In this document: piece by piece, positions 24,648 through 31,453 of the stretch
Layout: the number at the start of each line of letters is the position of its first letter
Numbering within the stretch: position 1 is the first letter of the stretch
DNA from: J038 sp034437535
Lineage (GTDB): Bacteria > Chloroflexota > Anaerolineae > Aggregatilineales > Phototrophicaceae
Reading direction: 5' to 3'
Assembly (NCBI GenBank): GCA_034437535.1
Contig: DAOTTZ010000102.1
Location: 1-64,000 of the forward strand
DNA: 64,000 bases
Made by a program: the position numbers and the translations under genes
The notes under the pieces: model-generated
Database searches by the model: none
The model's input: the letters and a program-made list of their open reading frames with translations, nothing else
What the model was told of the DNA's origin: nothing

Positions 24648-26499
24648 GACTCGGTACAAAGACCACTTCGAACAAACGCGGCCAATATTTGCCGGTGATG
24701 TAGAATGTGTCACTTTCCGCGTTATAGGCGATGCCGTTTAGCACGTTCGCGCCGGTGCGTTCTTGCGGGGTCAACAAGCCGCTCGCGTCGATAACGGCGT
24801 CAATCACCCCGTTGCTCTTATCAAAGCGTACGATTTCATCTGTCTGCCATATATTGGCATAAATGTGGCCGCCCACGCATTCCAGCTCGTTCAGATTAGA
24901 CCGAAACAAACCATCCTGGCTGACGAAATAGCTCCACCGTATTTCGAACGTCTGCGGATCGCGCACGGTGACCTGTGCGCTACCATCCGTCATGTAAAGA
25001 TGGGTGCCGTCGTAACATAACCCCCATCCCTGGCCGGAATATGTAAATAAGTCGATCTGTTCGAAGGTCTCGCGATCATAGACGAAGGCCAGGCCGGCCT
25101 GCCATGTCAATTGAATCAGGCGGTCATCGACGAGGGCCAAGCCCTCACTGAAGTGGCTATCGTCCAGGTCGATGCGTTGGCGTACCTCCCCGCTGGCTGG
25201 GTCAACCCGGCGCAGGGACGACTCCCCATATTGCCCGGTGCTCTCGTAGAACTCCCCCTCATAGAGGAGCAACCCCTGGGTAAACGCGCTGGTATCGTGC
25301 GGGAAATCCGCGATGATCTGCGGTTCTAATGTCACCAGGGGTTGATCTGTCTGAAACTCGATGCCGGTAAAGCTGGTTTCGTAAGTCACGGGATCTTTGA
25401 AGGTGTTTAGCAAGAACGCGGTGATAAAGTGATTGCTCAGGTCATGGGCGCGGTTCATATCCCACACCGGGTCCGAGCAACTTTCGAAGAACCCCAGGTC
25501 AATCGCCAGGTCGAAGCAGTCATCGACGAAAAGATAATGGCCGCCATTGGCAAAGCTGACCAATGATTTCGGCCCCGGCCAATCCGCATAAGTCTGGAAG
25601 GCATCGCGTTCTGCCGGTGTGATGTCGTCACTCGTGCCGACCAGAATCAACGCCGGTATGTCTGGGGCGGCACTCTCGTTGATAATCGGACTGTTCCAGG
25701 GTGCCATCGCGATGACGGCATCAACCCGTTGATCGCGGTTCGGCCCCCAATCACCTGATGGCACCGCATCCAACCCGTAGGCCTGGGCGACTTGCTCGGC
25801 TTGGTCTTGTAAGAAGCAGGCGGTAGAAGTTTGATCTGGGTCACGGTCATCTCGTTCTGAGCAAAAAGCATTCAGTTGGTCAATGTTCAGCGGTGCACCG
25901 GCCACCTGGAGCGCGGTGTAACCGCCGAAGGAATGCCCACTGACAGCGACTCGATCCATGTCGATCACGCTTGCCAGGGGATCTTCTGATGTGCTAAGTG
26001 CTTCCAGGTAATCTAATTGTGTAGTGACATCCAGCGGACGGTCGATAAAGCTGGTACTCAAATTTGCTGAGAATTCGTCCGCCTGGAGGCTATCGAAGAT
26101 GGTATTGTTGGGGTGGTCTGCGGCGATGACGACGAAGCCATAGGATGCCAGATGCTCCACCAGCCACAGACTTTGAAAGCGGAAACCGCCCGACCCATGC
26201 GAAAATACGATTACCGGGTAAGGGCCATCATCGGCCAGGGGTGGGGCGTCTCGCGTTGCGTTGCCGTCCAGTTGGAACAGCGATGCGCGGTAAACTGGTG
26301 AGGTCGCATCCCCTGGCTCTGCCGCTGGATACCAGATGCTAACGGTCAATGGGCGTGTCGCGTCTTCGATGGTGGCATCACGCACACCGACGAGATACGG
26401 GCCTGGTTCAGCGTAGGTGGGGGCGTCCGGGCGTTGCGCGTTCAGGCCGCCTAACGGCAGAATCAACATCAACAGACTAACGATCCAAAAACGATACAT
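24637..26499 (-). CDS. Secreted alpha/beta-hydrolase fused to glutaminyl-peptide cyclotransferase
   Basis: A 620-residue exported fusion. A signal peptide (1-21) precedes an alpha/beta-hydrolase of the PAF-acetylhydrolase/dienelactone-hydrolase type (about 35-385): oxyanion region FSHGSGG, nucleophile Ser190 in SGHSFGGY, acid in VGTSDDIT and His in NGGHYLF. Residues about 390-620 match plant-type (type I) glutamine cyclotransferase, a five-bladed propeller that forms N-terminal pyroglutamate: DFPHDTSAFTQGLLL, FYESTGQYGESSL, FSEGLAL, GWGLCYDG and VLNGIAYNAESDTFYITGK. Both parts look complete and are joined without a linker stop. The gene follows the metallo-beta-lactamase-fold gene after 19 bases. 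The hydrolase substrate is unknown. Confidence 0.87.
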   Translation of the reverse strand: MYRFWIVSLLMLILPLGGLNAQRPDAPTYAEPGPYLVGVRDATIEDATRPLTVSIWYPAAEPGDATSPVYRASLFQLDGNATRDAPPLADDGPYPVIVFSHGSGGFRFQSLWLVEHLASYGFVVIAADHPNNTIFDSLQADEFSANLSTSFIDRPLDVTTQLDYLEALSTSEDPLASVIDMDRVAVSGHSFGGYTALQVAGAPLNIDQLNAFCSERDDRDPDQTSTACFLQDQAEQVAQAYGLDAVPSGDWGPNRDQRVDAVIAMAPWNSPIINESAAPDIPALILVGTSDDITPAERDAFQTYADWPGPKSLVSFANGGHYLFVDDCFDLAIDLGFFESCSDPVWDMNRAHDLSNHFITAFLLNTFKDPVTYETSFTGIEFQTDQPLVTLEPQIIADFPHDTSAFTQGLLLYEGEFYESTGQYGESSLRRVDPASGEVRQRIDLDDSHFSEGLALVDDRLIQLTWQAGLAFVYDRETFEQIDLFTYSGQGWGLCYDGTHLYMTDGSAQVTVRDPQTFEIRWSYFVSQDGLFRSNLNELECVGGHIYANIWQTDEIVRFDKSNGVIDAVIDASGLLTPQERTGANVLNGIAYNAESDTFYITGKYWPRLFEVVFVPSQNG

Positions 26500-26518
26500 A
26501 AGCTCTCAAATCCTTTTG

Positions 26519-27142
26519 TTAGCGTGCTTGCTCTGGGATGATGACATCGGTGTAATCTTGTACGCGGTCTTTCAACTCTTTGACGTCCATCAAGGTTGCG
26601 CTGTCGGCGGTGCTGGCCCAATTACTCGGTAAGACCCACCGAGGCCGCATGAGTTTAATGACATGGACGGCATCTTCGATGTTCAAGGTGTCGTTGCCGT
26701 CGAGCGGCAGAATAGCAATATCCGGGCGGATTTTCTCCATCTCCGGGATGATGCCAGTATCCCCAGCATAATATATGTCATAGAGGTTAACGGAAATGAT
26801 GAATCCCAGTCCGTTGGCTTCTGGGGGGTGTTGGATGCTACCCGGTGTATAGGCTGGCACAGCTTTGATGTTGGCTTTATCAACGGTCATGCTCTGCCAG
26901 GGCCGCAGGAGGGTGGCTCCATCGACTTGATCGACGATGGACGGATTGCCGATAATGATTGTATCTGGGCCGCGTAATTTGGTAATATCAGCCATAGAAA
27001 AGTGATCGTAGTGATCGTGGCTGATAAGAATCACATCGGCATGAAAGACTGTGCGCGTTACGCGCCAGGGGTCGATATAGATGAGGGGCGGGCCTTCGAT
27101 AACATAACTTCCGTGCCCAAGCCATTTGATCTGGTCTAACAT
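26519..27142 (-). CDS. Metallo-beta-lactamase-fold hydrolase (UlaG/UPF0173-like)
   Basis: A 207-residue soluble protein with the MBL signature HDHYDHFS near residue 55 and the later ligands in YAGDTG. It opens with IKWLGHGSYVIEG, the pattern of COG2220 enzymes. The C-terminal motif that usually reads P-x-H-[YW] is PSNW here, so one metal-site His may be replaced by Asn; activity may differ from the family. I chose the ATG at 27142, with GAGGA five bases upstream, over a longer frame. It is probably the first gene of a two-gene operon with the hydrolase/cyclase fusion. Confidence 0.82.
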   Translation of the reverse strand: MLDQIKWLGHGSYVIEGPPLIYIDPWRVTRTVFHADVILISHDHYDHFSMADITKLRGPDTIIIGNPSIVDQVDGATLLRPWQSMTVDKANIKAVPAYTPGSIQHPPEANGLGFIISVNLYDIYYAGDTGIIPEMEKIRPDIAILPLDGNDTLNIEDAVHVIKLMRPRWVLPSNWASTADSATLMDVKELKDRVQDYTDVIIPEQAR

Positions 27143-27177
27143 AAGTCCTCGTATGTGTGTAAACTGCGTTTTTTGAG

Positions 27178-27183
27178 TATAAT
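27178..27183 (+). promoter_or_regulatory. Putative -10 box of the LysM lipoprotein gene
   Basis: A perfect TATAAT 37 bases before the ATG. No convincing -35 at 16-18 bases. Confidence 0.45.
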
Positions 27184-27219
27184 ACACCTACGAAGCCCGG
27201 TTATCGAGGAGACGATTCA

Positions 27220-28296
27220 ATGGGGAAAAAAATCTGGCACATCATCTCGCTGGCCGCTTTGCTGGTCGTCGCGACGACAGGTTGCTTACGGTCAGCCAGT
27301 GGTGACCCTGGCGAACTGCCGGAAGGGTTGGCGCGGAGTACGAACACACCAGAATCAACATTAACATTTACGCCAGGGCCGACCGCGACGCCGATTGTAG
27401 TCGTCACAGAAGTCGCCGTTGAGGTCACGTCGATTGTCGAAGTCACCTCGACGCCAGGGCCGACCGATACCCCCGGCCCGCCGACCGATACCCCCGGCCC
27501 GCCGACCAATACCCCCACACTGACACCGACGCCGACTAGCACTGTATTCGACACGACTGACAGTGTGGACGCTAGCGCGGTGACGCCAACGGTGGCGGTT
27601 GTGGCGGATGCCCAGGCCGCCCCCGAAGATGAAGGTATCATCGTGGAAGAGCAACAGGTGCCGACGGCCACGCTCGATCCGCTTTTTGCCCAGGCGACCC
27701 AGTTTGTCATTGAGGCGACCCAGGAAGCGGCCAATTTGACGGCGACGGCTGAAGGGCCGGCTCAGGCTCAACCGACATTTACACCACAACCGCAGGCGAC
27801 GGCTACCCCGGCGGGACCAGTGGCGACCGCCGTCCCGACCCAGGGGCCGACAGCCCAACCAACTGCGCCCGGCGCGGTGACCGGCGGGTCGGATTGCTTC
27901 CATGAAGTTGTGGCTGGTGAGAATCTGTTCCGGTTGTCGATCCGGTACGGCCTGGACGTCAGCACGCTGGCAAGTGCGAATAACATCTCCAACATTCAGT
28001 TGATCGTGGTTGGGGATACGCTCCGTATTCCGGGTTGTGGCACGACGGGGGTACGTCCGCCGGCGACCTCAGTGCCAGCCGGTGGCGGAGATTTCGCCGG
28101 CACGAATCAAGTTGGTGGCACCACCGGCGGCGCGACCGCTGGCGGCCAGACTTACACCGTCCAGCAGGGTGATACGTTGTTTGAAATCTCACTGCGGTTC
28201 GGTGTTCCGGTCAATAGCATCGTGGCGTCCAATCCGTCGATTTCGGATCCGAACTTCATCGTGATGACTGAAGAAATCGTCATCCCGAATTCGTAG
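27220..28296 (+). CDS. LysM-domain cell-wall protein, probable lipoprotein
   Basis: A 358-residue exported protein. The N-terminal hydrophobic helix ends in VATTGC, an imperfect lipobox (Thr at -3) with Cys22. A long Thr-Pro-rich linker (about residues 40-110) contains a 7-residue repeat, TDTPGPP. Another Gln/Ala/Thr/Pro-rich linker follows (165-220). Two LysM peptidoglycan-binding domains are at about 225-270 (EVVAGENLFRLSIRYGLDV) and 308-357 (TYTVQQGDTLFEISLRFGV). No enzymatic domain is seen, so it probably tethers membrane and wall. Its ribosome-binding site is GAGGAG. A NUDIX gene follows five bases after its stop. Confidence 0.85.
   Translation: MGKKIWHIISLAALLVVATTGCLRSASGDPGELPEGLARSTNTPESTLTFTPGPTATPIVVVTEVAVEVTSIVEVTSTPGPTDTPGPPTDTPGPPTNTPTLTPTPTSTVFDTTDSVDASAVTPTVAVVADAQAAPEDEGIIVEEQQVPTATLDPLFAQATQFVIEATQEAANLTATAEGPAQAQPTFTPQPQATATPAGPVATAVPTQGPTAQPTAPGAVTGGSDCFHEVVAGENLFRLSIRYGLDVSTLASANNISNIQLIVVGDTLRIPGCGTTGVRPPATSVPAGGGDFAGTNQVGGTTGGATAGGQTYTVQQGDTLFEISLRFGVPVNSIVASNPSISDPNFIVMTEEIVIPNS
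27461..27516 (+). repeat. 21-base tandem repeat within the LysM gene linker
   Basis: Two identical 21-base units (27461-27481 and 27482-27502) and a partial third encode TDTPGPP repeats in frame. Copy number could change linker length without a frameshift. Confidence 0.85.
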
Positions 28297-28300
28297 TCTG

Positions 28301-28831
28301 ATGACTGAGACGATTGAACGGCGGGAACGGATCTATGACGGTCGGTTGATCGACCTGGACTTATACGACGTGCGGCTCCCGGATGGTGAAGCCGCCCGTC
28401 GTGAGATCATCCAGCATCCGGGCGCGGTGGGGATCATCGCGCTGGATGACAGCGGGCGTGTGGTGCTAGTGCGGCAATATCGGGCCGCCGCCCGCCAATT
28501 CTTGCTTGAGATCCCCGCCGGGACGCTCGAACCGGATGAGCCACCGCTCACCTGTGCGGCGCGGGAATTGCAAGAAGAAGCCGGTTACAAGCCGGGCAAG
28601 CTGGAGCCAATCGGCGGGTTATATGTTGCGCCAGGTTACACCACCGAATATATCCATCTGTTCTTGGCAACGGCCTTACAACCTTCGACCTTGCCGGGCG
28701 ATGCTGACGAATTCATTGAGGTTGTCCATCTGCCATTGGCCGATGCCCTGAGCCAGATCGAAGACGGCTCTATCCAGGATGGTAAAACGATTAGTGGTCT
28801 ATTGCGTGTCGCCCGTCAACGCGGCGTTTGA
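28301..28831 (+). CDS. NUDIX hydrolase, ADP-ribose pyrophosphatase type
   Basis: A 176-residue enzyme. The Nudix box is complete at residues 74-96 (G-x5-E-x7-REL-QEE-AGY), binding the magnesium ions for diphosphate hydrolysis. The strands before it (IIALDDSGRVVLVRQYR) and GGLYVAPGYTTEYIHLF after it match ADP-ribose pyrophosphatases (NudF/YqkG type). It probably clears ADP-ribose or related nucleotide-sugars. It starts four bases after the LysM gene stop and is likely in its operon. Confidence 0.92.
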   Translation: MTETIERRERIYDGRLIDLDLYDVRLPDGEAARREIIQHPGAVGIIALDDSGRVVLVRQYRAAARQFLLEIPAGTLEPDEPPLTCAARELQEEAGYKPGKLEPIGGLYVAPGYTTEYIHLFLATALQPSTLPGDADEFIEVVHLPLADALSQIEDGSIQDGKTISGLLRVARQRGV

Positions 28832-28834
28832 GGC

Positions 28835-28863
28835 TTGTTCGGCCAGACGCCGATTGCTATAAT
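28835..28863 (+). promoter_or_regulatory. Promoter of rplS
   Basis: TTGTTC, a 17-base spacer and an extended -10 (TTGCTATAAT). It begins right after the NUDIX stop, so rplS has its own promoter and a leader of about 70 bases. Confidence 0.65.
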
Positions 28864-28889
28864 CACCGTCTACAGTGTACGAGGTTTGA

Positions 28890-28923
28890 TGCGCCACAGG
28901 TATCTTTCTGGGCGTATTTTTTT
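28890..28923 (+). promoter_or_regulatory. Terminator-like hairpin in the rplS leader (possible attenuator)
   Basis: TGCGCC pairs with GGCGTA (one G-T pair) around a 15-base loop and is followed at once by seven Ts. The shape is that of an intrinsic terminator, but it sits between the rplS promoter and its start codon, 16 bases before the ATG. Confidence 0.5.
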
Positions 28924-28939
28924 GAAAGGACAATAGATC

Positions 28940-29287
28940 ATGAGCCAGGAACTCGTGAAAGCCTTCGAAGCCGAAGATCGAGGCTTTCCAGAGATTGAAA
29001 CCGGCGATACCGTCCGGGTCCACGTTCGCATCGTCGAAGGAAGTAAAGAGCGCATCCAGGTGTTCCAGGGTGTGGTGATCCGCAAACGCCGGGGCGGGAA
29101 CGAAGCAAATTTCACCGTCCGCCGGATCGCTAGTCATGGTATCGGGGTGGAGCGGACGTTCTTGCTGAAAAGCCCGCGTATTGAGAAGATCGAGATCACC
29201 CGTCGGGCAAAGGTACGCCGCGCCCAACTGTATTACCTGCGTGAGCGTCGTGGGAAGTCGGCCCGCTTGAAGGAGCGGAGACGTTAA
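28940..29287 (+). CDS. rplS: 50S ribosomal protein L19
   Basis: A 115-residue ribosomal protein at the 30S-50S interface. The family signature is clear: GDTVRVHVRIVEGSKERIQ, FQGVVIRKRRGG, FTVRRIASHGIGVERTF, and a basic C-terminus RRAKVRRAQLYYLRERRGKSAR. The ATG follows GAAAGGA. Not in the common rpsP-rimM-trmD-rplS order: a NUDIX gene precedes it and an amidotransferase-like gene follows by three bases. A hairpin with a T-run in its leader suggests feedback or attenuation. Confidence 0.98.
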   Translation: MSQELVKAFEAEDRGFPEIETGDTVRVHVRIVEGSKERIQVFQGVVIRKRRGGNEANFTVRRIASHGIGVERTFLLKSPRIEKIEITRRAKVRRAQLYYLRERRGKSARLKERRR

Positions 29288-29290
29288 CCA

Positions 29291-30019
29291 GTGGCACCCC
29301 TGATCGGCATTACCAGTGCCGTATATTATGACAAGAACAACTGGAAATTCCTCCGGGCGTATGCGCTAAACGTCAAAGCGATTGAGCGAGTCGGGGGAAT
29401 TCCCGTTATCATCCCCTGCACGCTGAATGATGACACACTCCGCCAGCTCTACGAGCGTTTAGACGGCATCTTGTTGCCAGGTGGTGGGGATGTTGACCCG
29501 GCATTTTATCAAGCTGAACCCCAGGCTACCCTGTTGAAGATGATCGACCGTGAGCGTGACGCGGTTGAAATCAAGATCTCACGCTGGGCGGTTGCAGATC
29601 AACGGCCTGTACTGGGCATCTGCCGGGGGCATCAGGTGTTTAATGTCGCGATGGGTGGCACACTCATACAGGATATTCCTGCGTTCGTAGGCCATGACCT
29701 GCGGCACGACATCAGCGATGGCATGCCCCGTAACACCCGTCTGCATGATGTGACGATCAACCCTGAGAGCAGATTGGCGAACATTCTCAACGGCACCCAC
29801 TTTGATGTCAACAGTATCCACCATCAATCCATCGAGCGGTTGGCTCCCGGCTTGACGGCTACAGCCTATGCGACCGACGGCGTCATCGAAGCGACCGAGA
29901 TCGAGTCGCATCCATTCGCGCTCACCGTGCAATGGCACCCGGAAGACATGGTTGATGATGACGAGACAATGGTGAGCCTGTTCAGTGCATTTGTGAATGC
30001 CGCTCAAGGCCAGGGGTAA
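29291..30019 (+). CDS. Class I glutamine amidotransferase-like hydrolase (PuuD/peptidase C26)
   Basis: A 242-residue enzyme of the gamma-glutamyl hydrolase family. The nucleophile is Cys111 in LGICRGHQ, with His216 and Glu218 in VQWHPED completing the triad. The N-terminal motif LDGILLPGGGDVDP is characteristic. The closest known functions are gamma-glutamyl-GABA hydrolase (PuuD) and related peptidases that cut gamma-glutamyl bonds. The start is GTG, weakly supported. It sits tightly between rplS and murI (two bases), so it may act on gamma-glutamyl peptides from the wall or polyamine pathways; this is inference. Confidence 0.88.
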   Translation: MAPLIGITSAVYYDKNNWKFLRAYALNVKAIERVGGIPVIIPCTLNDDTLRQLYERLDGILLPGGGDVDPAFYQAEPQATLLKMIDRERDAVEIKISRWAVADQRPVLGICRGHQVFNVAMGGTLIQDIPAFVGHDLRHDISDGMPRNTRLHDVTINPESRLANILNGTHFDVNSIHHQSIERLAPGLTATAYATDGVIEATEIESHPFALTVQWHPEDMVDDDETMVSLFSAFVNAAQGQG

Positions 30020-30021
30020 AC

Positions 30022-30777
30022 ATGATCGGTGTGTTGGATTCCGGCGTCGGCGGGTTGTCCGTCCTGCGGGAGATCCACCGGCTATTACCGCAGAACAGCA
30101 CCTTATATTTTGCAGATCAAGCTCACGCGCCCTATGGGCCGCGCCCCCACGATGAAATCCACCAGTATGTAAGCCGGGCCGTCCGGTATTTGCTCGATAA
30201 CGGTGCGACGGTGATCGTGTTGGCTTGCCATGCCGCCAGTGCCGCCAGCCTGCACACGCTCCGTGAAGATTATCCCCAGGTGCCATTTATCGGCATCGAA
30301 CCGGCTGTGAAGCCGGCTGTAGCGCATTCACAACAGCGGGTGATCGGTGTGTTGACCACCCAGGCGACAGCGGATGGACGACTTTATCAGCGTGTATTGG
30401 CGCGTTTCGCCGCCGGGGTGACGGTCATCACGCAGATTGCGCCTGAATTGGTGCTGGCGGTCGAGCAGGGCGGCGGTGAGGTGTCGCATCTGCTAGAGCA
30501 TTACCTTCTGCCGTTGGTTACAGCTGGGGCGGATGAGATCGTACTGGCTTGTACGCACTTTCCCTTTCTCCATGCGGAAATCCGCGCCATCGTCGGGGAT
30601 GACGTCGCCATTGTTGACCCTGGCCCGGCAGTTGCCCGGCAGGTGGCACGGGTGATCCCGGCCAGTGGATCGGCTGATTCACCTGTGCATCGCTATGTGA
30701 CGAGTGGTGACCCGGCCCGTATGCAGGTCGTGGCGCAGATGTTACTCGGTTACCCGGTGATCGTTTATGCCTGTTGA
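30022..30777 (+). CDS. murI: Glutamate racemase, with altered active-site motif
   Basis: MurI makes D-glutamate for peptidoglycan. The 251-residue protein has LDSGVGGLSVL with the substrate-binding Asp-Ser, APYGPRP, and both catalytic cysteines: Cys69 in VLACHAASA and Cys177 in VLACTHFP. The first cysteine motif normally reads ACNTASA. Here the Asn-Thr pair that holds the substrate is His70-Ala71, which is unusual. The overall length and remaining motifs are normal, so racemase function is still the best call, but a changed substrate is possible. Its end overlaps the next gene by 11 bases. Confidence 0.85.
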   Translation: MIGVLDSGVGGLSVLREIHRLLPQNSTLYFADQAHAPYGPRPHDEIHQYVSRAVRYLLDNGATVIVLACHAASAASLHTLREDYPQVPFIGIEPAVKPAVAHSQQRVIGVLTTQATADGRLYQRVLARFAAGVTVITQIAPELVLAVEQGGGEVSHLLEHYLLPLVTAGADEIVLACTHFPFLHAEIRAIVGDDVAIVDPGPAVARQVARVIPASGSADSPVHRYVTSGDPARMQVVAQMLLGYPVIVYAC

Positions 30778-31453
30778 TGGCATCAACCGTTACAACGAAT
30801 CGACGTTACATCAACAACTGAAACGCTGGGTTGCCCCGCCGGGCAGTTTGTTCGAAGTCGCGGTCGATGGCTTCGTGATCGACGTAGTGACTGATGACCA
30901 GCGGTTGATCGAAGTTCAGACGGCTAGTTTCGGGCATATGCGGCGCAAGCTGGCCGCCCTGCTGGACGACCATCCGATGACTATCGTCTACCCGGTTGCG
31001 GAGAAACGATGGCTCGTCAAGCTCACGGCGGAAGGCGAACACATCGAACGGCGTAAGTCTCCCCGGCGCGGGCATATGGCTCATCTTTTTTCAGAGTTGG
31101 TGTATTTGCCAGATACGTTGACTCACCCGAATCTGTCGCTGATGGTGGTCATGATCCATGATGAGGAGATCCGGGTGGATGATGGCAAGGGGAGTTGGCG
31201 GCGTAAACGGATGAGCATTCGAGACCGGCATCTGCTGGAGGTCATCGCTACCCAGACCTTTGCTACCCCGGCTGACTTACTACAACTACTCCCGCCGGAT
31301 CTGCCGCCCGCATTTACGACGGCAGACCTCGCGGCGGGATTGAAACAACCGCGCCGGATCGCCCAGCGGATGGCCTATTGCCTGCACCGGCTAGAACTCA
31401 TCCAACGGCAGGGTAAAAAAGGCCGGGCGTACCTCTACGCGCTCTCCTCTTGA
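30767..31453 (+). CDS. Possible PD-(D/E)XK-fold protein with winged-helix C-terminus
   Basis: No named family recognised in this 228-residue soluble protein. The N-terminal half has the look of a restriction-endonuclease-like core: helix with Glu11, FVIDVV (Asp39), then LIEVQTASF (Glu49-x-Gln51) followed by a helix and the strand MTIVYPV. In this superfamily the last motif is usually ExK; Gln occurs as a variant. The C-terminal part (about 145-228) reads like one or two winged helices (RDRHLLEVIATQTFATPADLL, and QRMAYCLHRLELIQRQGKKG), suggesting DNA binding. It overlaps murI by 11 bases and the convergent kinase gene by 19. Confidence 0.7.
   Translation: MPVDGINRYNESTLHQQLKRWVAPPGSLFEVAVDGFVIDVVTDDQRLIEVQTASFGHMRRKLAALLDDHPMTIVYPVAEKRWLVKLTAEGEHIERRKSPRRGHMAHLFSELVYLPDTLTHPNLSLMVVMIHDEEIRVDDGKGSWRRKRMSIRDRHLLEVIATQTFATPADLLQLLPPDLPPAFTTADLAAGLKQPRRIAQRMAYCLHRLELIQRQGKKGRAYLYALSS

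Noticed and set aside
27446..27540. CRISPR-like repeat array
   Set aside because: Repeats are 21 bases, directly adjacent without spacers, and in frame within a coding linker.
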